Below are positions 25,688-33,394 of a stretch of 64,000 bases of DNA, piece by piece (positions within the stretch are counted from its first letter, which is position 1; each line of letters starts with the position of its first letter). The notes below the pieces were generated by a model. It was not told the DNA's origin and did no database searches. It worked only from the letters and a program-made list of their open reading frames with translations. The stretch is from the NCBI GenBank assembly GCA_017471045.1, contig JAFUWZ010000007.1, positions 146,492 through 210,491 of the forward strand. The letters are read 5' to 3'. A program made the translations under genes and the position numbers. Source of the DNA: Bacteroidales bacterium. Lineage in GTDB: Bacteria > Bacteroidota > Bacteroidia > Bacteroidales > UBA932.

Positions 25688-28600
25688 ATGAAACGGGGCT
25701 CCTGGATCGCTTTGTGTTTTTTTTTGCTCGCGGCAGCATCCGCGAGAGCCCAATTCTATTCGGCGGGGACCGATCCGGGCTCCGTCCGCTGGTCGGAAAT
25801 CCGTACCGAAAACTACCGCCTGATCTATCCTCGGGGGACGGATTCGCTCGCGCGCGCCTACGCTTTGAGCCTCCAGACGCAATACCCGCGCATCGGCCGC
25901 TCGCTCGGTTTTGCGCCGTCCCAGCTGTGCCGCAAGCCCATGCCGGTCATCCTCCATCCCTTCACCTCCTTCGGCAACGGAATGGTGATGTGGGCCCCGC
26001 GCCGGATGGAGCTCTACACGCTCGGAGATCCTGCGGATCCCGATCCGATGCCCTGGATGCTCAACCTCACCACCCACGAGCCGCGCCATGCCGCGCAGCT
26101 CCAGTTCGGCCGCCGCTGGCCGTACAAAGCCCTGCGCCTGCTGACCGGTGACCTGTCGGACGTGGCCTGGTGGTCGGTCTATACCGGGATTGCATTCTCC
26201 GAGGGAGACGCCGTCGTGACCGAAACGGCCCTGACCGAATCCGGCCGCGGCCGGACCGCTGATTTCCTCGAATACGTACGGGTCGCCTTCGACGAGGGCG
26301 ACTGGCGCGACTACTACCGCTGGCGCTACGGTTCGCTGAAGCGCTTCACGCCCGACCATTACCGGGCCGGATACCTGCTCGCCGCCGGCCTGCGCACGAG
26401 CTGGGACGAGCCGTTCTTCCTGAAAAAATACCACGACAACCTCTTCTCCCGCAAGCTGCCCCTGCCCTTCTTCAATATGCAGTACACCATCCGCGAGACG
26501 ACCGGTCTTTCCTTCAAGGATGCGTTCAGCCGGATCTCCGGGGATTTCCAGGCCGTCTGGGCGGCCAATGACAGCCTGCGCGGTCCTTTCCCCGAGGACC
26601 GGGCCCTGACTCCCGCAGGACGGCGCTACACGGCCTTCCGCGGGGCGGCAGCGGACGGGGACGACATCTACGCCGTCCAGACGGGTCTGGAGCGGGCCCC
26701 GCACCTGGTCCGGATCACGCCCGGCGGCGCAGTGCAGGACCTGGGACCTTTCGCCTCCTCGGCGTCCGACCTGCGCATCGCAGCCGGCCGGCTGTACTGG
26801 AGCGAGGAGCGGCGCGGCCCGCGCTGGGAACTGGCCGGGACCGCCGTCGTCCGCATGATGGACCTCGCCTCCGGACGGAAACGGACCCTGCTCGGCGGAG
26901 CTGCCGGGCGGCCCCTGGGCGCCTTCCTGCCGGAAGGCGTCACCCGGATCCCGGAAGGCGGGCGCTACTTCAATCCGGCGCCGAGCGAAGACGGGACACG
27001 TCTTGCCGCGATGCACTATGCCGCCGACGGCAGCCACCAGGTCGTGATTGTCGATGGACAGGACGGGCTGGCGCAGCCGGCGGACAGCGCAGTTCAAATC
27101 CGTATCCTGAACGTCCCCGCCGGTCTGCAGCCGGTCCAGGGAGCCTGGCTTGCGGAGGCGCTTTATGTCAGCGCCATCAGCGAAGCGGGCTTCGGCGTCT
27201 ATGAGGCTACCGACAGCTGGCGCTGCGTACTGCCCGGACGCGCCGTCAAGATCAAGCAGCTGCGGTCCCGGGCGGGACGGCTCTGGTTTGCCTGCGACAA
27301 GAACGGCGTCAACGAATTGTACTCCTGCGACCCGGCTTCCGGTACGCTGGTCCGGCAGACCAACCTGCGGCACGGAGGCCAGGATTTTGTCTTCAACGCC
27401 GCCGGCGACAGCCTGCGGTACACCGTGCTGTCCACGGGCGGAAGGGCTTTCCATGTCGCGCCCGTCGGGGCTTTTGCGGCGGTGGAGAGCGATTGGGATG
27501 CGATCTGGAGGCATCCGGTGGCGGAGAAGCTGGCGGAGCAGGAGCGAGCGCTGGAGGCGGCGGATACCTGCGGGGGAGAGATCCTTCGCTGCGCTCAGGA
27601 TGACAATGCCGGGGCGGAGGAGGGGATCGGCGTATCGGAACCGAAGGCTTACCGGAAAGCGGCCCATCTGCTGCGCTTCCACACCTGGGCGCCGCTCTAC
27701 ATCGATTACGATGCCGTCGCCGACTTGAGCCTCAGTTCCTTGTATGGCGCCGCCGGACTGGGTGCGACGGCCTTTTTCCAGAATGACCTGGCCACAGCCA
27801 GCGGCAGCATCGCCTACCACGCCTCGCGTCCCGCTCCCGGCGACTGGGGCCACCTGCTGGATCTGCGCTTCGATTACAAGGGATGGTATCCCGTGATCGA
27901 GTCCTCCCTGACCCTGGACAGCACCACTCCTTCGCACTATTCCTTCACGCGGCTGACGGACATCCAGGGGACAGAGTCCAACCTGGTTTCCGTATCGGGC
28001 CTGCGCGGGCCGGGCCTTTCTTTCTCCACCCGCGTCTATATCCCGCTCAGTTTCAGCGGCGGCGGTTGGAACCGGGGCTTTATCCCGCAGTTGCGTTATT
28101 CGATCGGGAACAGCCTCTTCGATGGATCCGTCCACTACACGCGCCGCTTCGGTTTGTTCCCGGAAAAGGACAGGAGCCTGATCCTGACGGCGACTGAACC
28201 GGGGGAGACGGCTTGGCTGCAGACCCTGTCGGCCAGCGTCCGAGGCTATGTGATGCGGCCGACCGCCCCGTCGGGCGTCTACCCGCGCTGGGGCGTCGGC
28301 GCCGAACTGGGCGGATCGCTGCGGCCGGCCCTGACCCGTATCTATGACCCCACGGTCTATGGCTACCTCTACGGCTATCTCCCGGGCTTCCTGCCGGAGC
28401 ACGGGCTGAAGCTGACCGCGCTTGTCCAGCGCCAATGGGACCCGGCCCGAACCTTCATCCCGGAACAACGGGTCGTGACCTATCCGCGCGGATTCGCCGC
28501 CACAGGTTCCGCCCTGGGCCGTTATCTGGCGGAACACTACCCCACGCAGACCAAGCTGACGGCGGATTATCTGATGGCGATCCTGCCGGTGGACTGGTCC

Positions 28601-28960
28601 GGGCTGGGTCCCGTCGCCTACGTCAAGAACTTCGAGCTGGGCCTCCACGCCGACGCCGGGCTCTATGCGGCGGACAAGGCGGCGAGCACGGCGGCAGGAG
28701 CGAGGGCGGGCCAACATGGCGGCGTGCTTGAGCATGGCGGCGAGAGCGATTCTGCCGGGAATTGCGCTGACCGCGGTGCGCTGATGAGCGCCGGGGTCTC
28801 GTTCTGCGTCCGGCTGGGCAACCTGCTGTGGATTCCTTTCGACACCCGCATCGGCGCGAGCTGGTCCGTCAATTTCGGCCCGTCCTTCGATACGATAAAG
28901 CAAGCCGGCACAGGGCTGGATCGCCACTATGTCGGCCTGCTCTTTTCCATTGATTATTAG
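25688..28960 (+). CDS. Large exported protein: gluzincin-like metallopeptidase domain, beta-propeller, C-terminal barrel
   Basis: 1090 residues with a signal peptide (MKRGSWIALCFFLLAAASARA-Q). Residues 30-290 form a peptidase-MA-like domain with a possible HExxH zinc site (TTHEPRHAAQLQ) and a downstream acid in AFSEGDAVVTE. Residues 310-600 contain TolB/WD-like repeats (SEDGTRLAAMHYAADGSHQV). The last 400 residues are beta-rich with a C-terminal strand ending in Tyr (HYVGLLFSIDY), typical of outer-membrane barrels. Two in-frame oddities: a GEILRCAQDDN stretch encoded by a dispersed-repeat sequence (27578-27606), and a Gly/Ala-rich insert near 28680-28790 containing the direct repeat CATGGCGGCG. 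Function not known; the catalytic role of HEPRH is unproven. Confidence 0.7.
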   Translation: MKRGSWIALCFFLLAAASARAQFYSAGTDPGSVRWSEIRTENYRLIYPRGTDSLARAYALSLQTQYPRIGRSLGFAPSQLCRKPMPVILHPFTSFGNGMVMWAPRRMELYTLGDPADPDPMPWMLNLTTHEPRHAAQLQFGRRWPYKALRLLTGDLSDVAWWSVYTGIAFSEGDAVVTETALTESGRGRTADFLEYVRVAFDEGDWRDYYRWRYGSLKRFTPDHYRAGYLLAAGLRTSWDEPFFLKKYHDNLFSRKLPLPFFNMQYTIRETTGLSFKDAFSRISGDFQAVWAANDSLRGPFPEDRALTPAGRRYTAFRGAAADGDDIYAVQTGLERAPHLVRITPGGAVQDLGPFASSASDLRIAAGRLYWSEERRGPRWELAGTAVVRMMDLASGRKRTLLGGAAGRPLGAFLPEGVTRIPEGGRYFNPAPSEDGTRLAAMHYAADGSHQVVIVDGQDGLAQPADSAVQIRILNVPAGLQPVQGAWLAEALYVSAISEAGFGVYEATDSWRCVLPGRAVKIKQLRSRAGRLWFACDKNGVNELYSCDPASGTLVRQTNLRHGGQDFVFNAAGDSLRYTVLSTGGRAFHVAPVGAFAAVESDWDAIWRHPVAEKLAEQERALEAADTCGGEILRCAQDDNAGAEEGIGVSEPKAYRKAAHLLRFHTWAPLYIDYDAVADLSLSSLYGAAGLGATAFFQNDLATASGSIAYHASRPAPGDWGHLLDLRFDYKGWYPVIESSLTLDSTTPSHYSFTRLTDIQGTESNLVSVSGLRGPGLSFSTRVYIPLSFSGGGWNRGFIPQLRYSIGNSLFDGSVHYTRRFGLFPEKDRSLILTATEPGETAWLQTLSASVRGYVMRPTAPSGVYPRWGVGAELGGSLRPALTRIYDPTVYGYLYGYLPGFLPEHGLKLTALVQRQWDPARTFIPEQRVVTYPRGFAATGSALGRYLAEHYPTQTKLTADYLMAILPVDWSGLGPVAYVKNFELGLHADAGLYAADKAASTAAGARAGQHGGVLEHGGESDSAGNCADRGALMSAGVSFCVRLGNLLWIPFDTRIGASWSVNFGPSFDTIKQAGTGLDRHYVGLLFSIDY
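27578..27606. repeat. Dispersed-repeat-like sequence in frame inside the gluzincin/barrel gene
   Basis: The bases ATCCTTCGCTGCGCTCAGGAT (27581-27601) followed by GACAA have inverted ends (ATCCT/AGGAT). They encode ILRCAQDDN, a peptide (reverse frame VILSAAKDL) I know as the signature of a repeat scattered through many bacterial genomes. It falls in a probable linker between the propeller and the barrel. Confidence 0.5.
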
Positions 28961-29685
28961 ATCCCGGCGCCGTCGGCAAAAAAGTCCTGCGTCTTCCCCT
29001 GCAGCACGCGGGCACCCGCCGGGACGCTGTGGGTCAGCCAGACGTTGCCGCCGATGACGGCTCCCTCGCCGATCGTGATGCGGCCGAGCAGAGACGCGTT
29101 GGAATAGACCGTCACACCGTCCTGCACGATGGGGTGGCGCGGGATGTCCATCGGACGCCCGTCCGGCCCCTGCCGGAAGTTTCTCGCGCCGAGCGTCACG
29201 CCCTGATAGAAGGTCACGTGGCTCCCGATGACGGCCGTGGCACCGATCACGACACCCGTGCCATGGTCGATGGCGAAATGGTCCCCGATCGTCGCGGCCG
29301 GATGAATGTCGATCCCGGTCGTCGAATGGGCGTATTCCGTCAGCATACGCGGCAGCACCGGCACGCCGAGGCCATGGAGCACATGGGCCGTCCGGTAATG
29401 CAGCAGGGCGGCGACGGCCGGATAACAGGCGACGACCTCGTCCCGGCCCGCAACCGCCGGATCGTTGTTGATGATCGCGTCCACGTCGCTCTGGATCAAG
29501 GCGCGGATCCCGGGCAGGGCCTCCCGGAAGCGAGCGCCTGTCTCCTTAGGGGCCCCGACCTCATCCAACAACTCGGAGAGGAGGGACCCGATATCGGCGC
29601 AGGGCTCGCTGTACTCCGGGAAAACGTAACTGTGTACCCCGGTCATCAGGCTCCGGAGGGCGAGACGGATCTTGGGCAGATTCAT
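28957..29685 (-). CDS. cysE: Serine O-acetyltransferase
   Basis: 242 residues of the EpsC/CysE type: an N-terminal helical domain and a left-handed beta-helix of hexapeptide repeats (GIDIHPAATIGDHFAIDHGT, VVIGATAVIGSHVTFYQGVT) with the active-site DHGTG. It makes O-acetylserine from serine and acetyl-CoA. Its ATG overlaps the cysK stop by 4 bp, so the order is cysK-cysE and translation is coupled. The 3' end overlaps the convergent barrel gene by 4 bp (shared TTAG). Expression is probably governed by the attenuator in front of cysK. Confidence 0.95.
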   Translation of the reverse strand: MNLPKIRLALRSLMTGVHSYVFPEYSEPCADIGSLLSELLDEVGAPKETGARFREALPGIRALIQSDVDAIINNDPAVAGRDEVVACYPAVAALLHYRTAHVLHGLGVPVLPRMLTEYAHSTTGIDIHPAATIGDHFAIDHGTGVVIGATAVIGSHVTFYQGVTLGARNFRQGPDGRPMDIPRHPIVQDGVTVYSNASLLGRITIGEGAVIGGNVWLTHSVPAGARVLQGKTQDFFADGAGI

Positions 29686-30614
29686 AGCGGGTATTCGTCG
29701 AAGGCATACAGGATTGTGGAGAGGTAGCGCTCGCCCGTGTCGGGCAGGAGGGCGACGATCGTCTTGCCGGCGTGGGCGGGTTCGCGGGACAGCTGCAGCG
29801 CGGCGGCAAAGGCGGCGCCGGACGAGATGCCGACGAGCAGGCCCTCCCGGGCGGCAAGCTGGCGGGAGGCGCGGATGGCGTCGTCGTCGCTGACCGGCAG
29901 GATCCGGTCGACGACGGCCGGGTCGTACGTGTCAGGCACGAAACCGGCCCCGATGCCCTGGATCTTGTGTTTGCCGGCTACGCCGGTCGAAAGGACGGCG
30001 GAAGAGGACGGCTCGACGGCGACGACCTCAACGGCCGGATTGTGGCGCTTGAGGGTCTTCCCGGCACCGCTGACGGTTCCGCCCGTCCCGACACCCGAGA
30101 CGAAAAGATCCACCTTGCCTTCGGTCGCGGCCCAGATTTCCTCGCCGGTGGTCCGCTCATGGACGGCGGGGTTGGCGGGATTGACGAACTGGCCGAGAAT
30201 GATGGCGCCGGGGATGCTGTCGCGCAGCTCTTCGGCCCGGCGGATGGCGCCCTTCATGCCCTCGGCACCCGGGGTGAGTTCGAGCTTGGCTCCCAGCGCC
30301 TTGAGCAGGCTCCGGCGCTCCTGGCTCATCGTCTCCGGCATCGTGAGGATGACTTTGTAGCCTTTGGAGGTTCCGACCCAGGCGAGTCCGACGCCGGTAT
30401 TGCCGCTGGTGGGCTCGATCAGGGTGGCGCCGGGCTGCAGGAGCCCCTTCTGCTCAGCGTCTTCGATCATCGCCAGGGCGATGCGGTCCTTGACGCTGCC
30501 GCCGGGGTTGAAGTATTCGAGTTTGACAAGGATGTCGGCCTGTTGGCCGGGGAAGCCCGCTACGCGCAGCAGCGGCGTGTTTCCGATCAGTTCGGAGAGG
30601 TGATTGTAAATCAT
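29682..30614 (-). CDS. cysK: Cysteine synthase (O-acetylserine sulfhydrylase)
   Basis: 310 residues from the ATG at 30614 (MIYNHLSELIGNTPLLRV); the longer open frame reads through the terminator and is not coding. PLP lysine Lys42 in GGSVKDRIALAM, substrate loop PTSGNTGVGLAW, phosphate loop GVGTGGTVSGAG. It converts O-acetylserine and sulfide to cysteine. The leader (30615-30798) contains a poly-Cys peptide ORF and a terminator whose U-run ends 28 bp before the ATG, so transcription into this gene is predicted to respond to Cys-tRNA charging. Confidence 0.96.
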   Translation of the reverse strand: MIYNHLSELIGNTPLLRVAGFPGQQADILVKLEYFNPGGSVKDRIALAMIEDAEQKGLLQPGATLIEPTSGNTGVGLAWVGTSKGYKVILTMPETMSQERRSLLKALGAKLELTPGAEGMKGAIRRAEELRDSIPGAIILGQFVNPANPAVHERTTGEEIWAATEGKVDLFVSGVGTGGTVSGAGKTLKRHNPAVEVVAVEPSSSAVLSTGVAGKHKIQGIGAGFVPDTYDPAVVDRILPVSDDDAIRASRQLAAREGLLVGISSGAAFAAALQLSREPAHAGKTIVALLPDTGERYLSTILYAFDEYPL

Positions 30615-30642
30615 AATACTATTTGTGTTGTTAAGTGTGAGC

Positions 30643-30682
30643 AAAAAAACACCTGCCCGCGGGATCGACCGACAGGCAGGTG
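30643..30682 (-). terminator. Attenuator terminator (3:4 hairpin) in the cysK leader
   Basis: Minus strand: CACCTGCC (30682-30675), 17-nt loop, GGCAGGTG (30657-30650), then seven T (30649-30643). The stem can extend by U-G, G-C, U-G pairs into the loop. It stands between the leader peptide and cysK, 28 bp before the start codon, so it would stop transcription before the structural genes. Confidence 0.85.
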
Positions 30683-30757
30683 CTATGGGTGTCACGATTG
30701 TCTCGTTCTGTCCTTATGATGCACACAGGAAGCCGTATCGGTCACGGGAGCCGATAC
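30667..30757 (-). promoter_or_regulatory. Cysteine attenuator: alternative pairings 1:2 and 2:3
   Basis: Arm 1 GTATCGG (30757-30751) overlaps the last Cys codon and pairs with arm 2 CCGATAC (30741-30735). Arm 2 extended, GACCGATACGGC (30743-30732), can instead pair with GCCTGTCGGTC (30677-30667) with one bulged C and one G-U pair. That second pairing uses the GCC of the terminator's left arm, so 2:3 excludes 3:4. A ribosome stalled on the Cys codons would cover arm 1 and favour 2:3 (read-through); one that finishes the peptide would allow termination. Confidence 0.75.
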
Positions 30758-30791
30758 AACAACAACAGCTGTTCACCTGAGTGCGTTTCAT
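30714..30791 (-). CDS. Poly-cysteine leader peptide of the cysK-cysE operon
   Basis: A 25-codon ORF beginning MKRTQVNSCCCCIG and ending FLCAS-TAA. Four consecutive TGT codons occupy 30767-30756, with a fifth Cys near the end. It is followed by the hairpins described above and the cysK terminator. Runs of the regulated amino acid's codon immediately before arm 1 are the hallmark of ribosome-mediated attenuation. The peptide itself need have no function. It is too short for ordinary gene calling. Confidence 0.85.
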   Translation of the reverse strand: MKRTQVNSCCCCIGSRDRYGFLCAS

Positions 30792-30798
30792 ACGGAGA

Positions 30799-30829
30799 CA
30801 AATATCTGAAATTGTTTTCAAAAAAGCAA
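30799..30829 (-). promoter_or_regulatory. Promoter of the cys leader
   Basis: Minus strand TTG (30829-30827), 20-nt spacer, GATATTTG (30806-30799; one mismatch to TAnnTTTG), 7 nt before the leader-peptide ATG. The -33 element starts 8 bp after the stop codon of the upstream small membrane protein, so the cys operon can be transcribed on its own with an almost leaderless peptide ORF. Confidence 0.5.
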
Positions 30830-30836
30830 CTTTTTC

Positions 30837-31118
30837 TTACTTTTTTCGGTCGATCCAGATCCAAAGGAGGTACATCACGGCGCCCCAGCCCAGGAAAAGC
30901 AGGATGGCGAGCCAGAGGGGAAGGTGCGAGTCGTAGACGTCGGAGCGGACGATCTTGTCAAAGTCGGGGATGTCCGCGTAGTAGTAAGCGCCGGCGCCGA
31001 AGTCCAGTCCTTCGACCAGCCCCATCCCGTGCACCATCACCCAGAGCGCAAGCAGCAAAACTGCCACGGCCAGGACGGCCGTGGCAATTTTGAATGCTTT
31101 CTTTCCTTTCGGGCCCAC
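30837..31118 (-). CDS. Small membrane protein, two transmembrane segments
   Basis: 93 residues with hydrophobic helices at about 9-30 (FKIATAVLAVAVLLLALWVM) and 66-88 (PLWLAILLFLGWGAVMYLLW). The loop between them (DFGAGAYYYADIPDFDK) is acidic, and both ends are Lys/Arg-rich, predicting both termini in the cytoplasm. It starts 2 bp after the YeiH gene ends and sits just before the cys operon. I do not recognise a family; an accessory subunit of the YeiH transporter is possible. Confidence 0.7.
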   Translation of the reverse strand: MGPKGKKAFKIATAVLAVAVLLLALWVMVHGMGLVEGLDFGAGAYYYADIPDFDKIVRSDVYDSHLPLWLAILLFLGWGAVMYLLWIWIDRKK

Positions 31119-31120
31119 TG

Positions 31121-32479
31121 CTATTTGAACAGGGCCAGTTCAGGCACCGGGAACACCACGCCGCTCAGCAGGAACCAGACGGCGAAGAGCGTCAGGGCGA
31201 TGTTGAACAGCTGTCCGATGACATAGAGCCAGAGAATCTTGCCGCCCTGCATGCGTTTGGCGATATCCTTGAAGTTGGTATCCAGGCCGATGCTGGTGAA
31301 GGCGAGGACGAACGCCCAGTTTTTGTACTGGTCGAGGACCTTGTTGATCGCGCCGACCTGATCGCCGCCGAAGATGGGCTGGATGATGAAGGAAGCCACG
31401 AGGGAGGCCACGAAGAAACCGATGATGAACTTCGGGAAACGCCGCCAGATCTCGCCGGCACCCACTTTCTCGGCGCCGCTGTTGTCCACGCGGGTCGCGA
31501 AGAAGACGGCCACGAAGAAGGCGATGAAGCCGATCAGGATGTTCTGGATGGACTTGACGAGCACGGCCGCCTGTTCCGCCTCCGCGCCCAGCGCATTGCC
31601 GGCCAGCACCACGGCGCCGGTGGAATCCACCGTGCCGCCGATCAGCGCGCCACCCATCAGCTGGTTCATGCCGCAGGCCTTGATGATCATCGGCTCGAAC
31701 ACCATCATCAGGATCGTGAAGATGATCGAGATGGAGATGGCTACCGACAGGTCGTCTTTCTTACACTTGGCGGCGGCGCCGGTCGCAATGGCGGCGCTCG
31801 TGCCGCAGACGCTCGTCGCGGAAGCCAGGGTGATCACGAGGGGCTTGTTGTCGATCTTGAGCACCTTGGTGCCCAGCCACCACATGAAGAGGATGACGAT
31901 CGGGGTCACGATCCACGCGATGCCGAGGCCGTAGAGGCCGAACTTGGCGATGTTGGAGAAGAGGACCGAGAAGCCCATGATCACGAGACCGGTCTTGATG
32001 TAGAACTCCGTGCGCACCGCAGGCTTGAGCCACTCGGGCACGCCGACCGTGTTGGAAACCAGCAGGCCGATGATGAGCGCCCAGAAGGCCCACTCGAGGT
32101 AGCGGTTGAGGGTGAACTCGGCGCTGACGAGACGCACGAGCACGGCCAGCACGAAGAGGGCCAGGAAGGCCGGGATGAATTTCTTGACCCTTTCGCCCTG
32201 GAGCTTGACGCCGATGGAGAAGAGCGTGCAGAGGGTTACGACGGTGACCAGCAGCTTGCGCCAAAAGACCCACTGCCCCAGTTGCTGTCCCAGCGGGACG
32301 GCCTTGGTGGCAGCTTTTTCGCCGAGGCTCCAGGTTGAGAATTTGAGGGCGGAGAAATCGAACCACCCGGTCAGGACCGCCACACATCCGATCAAGATGA
32401 TGATGAAACCGATCCAACATGCGAGCCAGTCTTCCTTCTTCCAAAGGTCAGACCAGTTTGTCTTTTTGGTAGATCCCAT
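31121..32479 (-). CDS. yeiH: YeiH-family (UPF0324) membrane transporter, putative sulfate exporter
   Basis: 452 residues with about 10-11 membrane helices. Family features include GTKVLKIDNKPLVITLASATSVCGTSAAIATG and GGTVDSTGAVVLAGNALG, a two-fold pseudo-symmetric arrangement. Members are annotated as putative sulfate exporters (Cons_hypoth698), with little biochemical proof. Placement immediately upstream of the cysK-cysE attenuator operon, with a two-TM protein between, supports a link to sulfur compounds. An exact palindrome lies in its promoter region. Confidence 0.85.
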   Translation of the reverse strand: MGSTKKTNWSDLWKKEDWLACWIGFIIILIGCVAVLTGWFDFSALKFSTWSLGEKAATKAVPLGQQLGQWVFWRKLLVTVVTLCTLFSIGVKLQGERVKKFIPAFLALFVLAVLVRLVSAEFTLNRYLEWAFWALIIGLLVSNTVGVPEWLKPAVRTEFYIKTGLVIMGFSVLFSNIAKFGLYGLGIAWIVTPIVILFMWWLGTKVLKIDNKPLVITLASATSVCGTSAAIATGAAAKCKKDDLSVAISISIIFTILMMVFEPMIIKACGMNQLMGGALIGGTVDSTGAVVLAGNALGAEAEQAAVLVKSIQNILIGFIAFFVAVFFATRVDNSGAEKVGAGEIWRRFPKFIIGFFVASLVASFIIQPIFGGDQVGAINKVLDQYKNWAFVLAFTSIGLDTNFKDIAKRMQGGKILWLYVIGQLFNIALTLFAVWFLLSGVVFPVPELALFK

Positions 32480-32496
32480 ATTCTAACAGGTTTGGA

Positions 32497-32526
32497 GTTA
32501 CACGTAACATTTGTCCAAAATGGACA
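32497..32526. promoter_or_regulatory. Two palindromes between yeiH and the CpXC gene, candidate operators
   Basis: TGTCCA-AAA-TGGACA (32512-32526, perfect 6-bp arms) and GTTAC-AC-GTAAC (32497-32508, perfect 5-bp arms) lie 18-47 bp upstream of the yeiH start and 29-60 bp before the -7 element of the divergent gene. Position and symmetry fit a dimeric regulator acting on one or both promoters. Confidence 0.45.
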
Positions 32527-32554
32527 TTCGGAAAGCAAATATAGCATTTTTTCC

Positions 32555-32562
32555 TAACTTTG
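32555..32562 (+). promoter_or_regulatory. -7 element TAACTTTG for the CpXC gene
   Basis: Exact TAnnTTTG match ending 8 nt before the ATG at 32571, so the 5' leader would be only a few bases. Confidence 0.45.
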
Positions 32563-32570
32563 TCCGCAGT

Positions 32571-33164
32571 ATGGCAACGTTAACCCGACACAGCTTCCGC
32601 TGCCCCGCGTGCGGGGCGGAAATCGTCGTGCAGGGGCACGACTTGATCAACGTCCGCGAGCAGCCCGAGCTCAAGGCTCCGCTCATCAGCGGGGAACTCT
32701 TCCTGCAAACCTGCCCGCAGTGCGGCCGGCGGCATCTCGTGACCTGGCCGCTGGTGTATCTGGACCCCGACGAGATGGTCCTGCTGATGCTCTCGGACAA
32801 GCCGCTGGCGATGGCGGATACGGGCGGCTATACGGCGCGGCTAGTCCCGCGCGTCGGGGATCTGATCGAGAAGGTCAAGATCTTCGACGCCGGCCTGGAC
32901 GACAAGGCGGTCGAGCTGTGCAAGTATGTGACGAAGCAGGATGCGGGCAAGCCGGAAGCCGACCTGCGCTTCCTTCGCCTGGACGGCGCGGACAACGAGA
33001 TCGTCTTTACCTATCCCGCCGGAGGGCAGATGGAACTGCTGGCGGTGGGGTTCAATGTCTATGAGGACTGCCGGGGCATCCTGGCGCGCAACCCTTCCGT
33101 CTCCGGGCGCGCCCAGGGCCTGGCCATCATCGACGAGGCCTGGGTCTCCTCGCTCCTGCGCTGA
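32571..33164 (+). CDS. CpXC-domain protein
   Basis: 197 residues. Two zinc-ribbon-like Cys pairs near the N-terminus (FRCPACGAEI and QTCPQCGRRHLV) flank a short insertion and define the CpXC domain; the rest is an alpha/beta region without recognised motifs. Proteins with this domain are common in Bacteroidales and of unknown function. The gene is a lone plus-strand unit between yeiH (divergent) and the LuxR fragment (convergent). Confidence 0.8.
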   Translation: MATLTRHSFRCPACGAEIVVQGHDLINVREQPELKAPLISGELFLQTCPQCGRRHLVTWPLVYLDPDEMVLLMLSDKPLAMADTGGYTARLVPRVGDLIEKVKIFDAGLDDKAVELCKYVTKQDAGKPEADLRFLRLDGADNEIVFTYPAGGQMELLAVGFNVYEDCRGILARNPSVSGRAQGLAIIDEAWVSSLLR

Positions 33165-33193
33165 AAGGCTGCGCCACGGGATGATTTACAGGA

Positions 33194-33394
33194 TCAGAGG
33201 CCTATATGCTGGGCCTTGCGGAGCATCTCGGCGTTGCTCTTCACGTCGAATTTGCTGTATATGTGATATTTGTGGTTGCTGACGGTGCGCGTGCTCAGGC
33301 AGAGCCGCTCGGAAATCTGCTTGCCCGTCAGGCCTTCCTTGCTCAGCGCGATGATTTCCAGTTCCCGCTCCGAGAGGCCGAGCTCGTCGTCCAA
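33194..33394 (-). pseudogene. C-terminal LuxR/GerE HTH fragment
   Basis: About 66 residues read LGLSERELEIIALSKEGLTG then KQISERLCLSTRTVSNHKYH, a complete GerE-type DNA-binding domain. The only available start is a TTG (33394). Upstream the frame reads RFLCTTKKAL and then hits TGA and TAA, with no receiver or sensor domain. It is most likely the 3' remnant of a LuxR-family regulator whose front was lost at about 33400. A free-standing HTH protein cannot be excluded. The next 339 bp toward galK (33395-33733) hold no convincing gene and look less GC-rich. Confidence 0.55.

Noticed and set aside
25655-28927. Very long antisense ORF (1090 codons) opposite the gluzincin/barrel gene
   Set aside because: It mirrors the real gene in high-GC DNA and lacks domains, and its Arg/Gly/Pro-rich composition is typical of a shadow frame. 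The plus-strand gene has a signal peptide and recognisable folds.
30601-30836. SAM or other metabolite riboswitch in the cysK leader
   Set aside because: No conserved riboswitch core was seen. The Cys-codon run and competing hairpins explain the leader fully as a translation-coupled attenuator.
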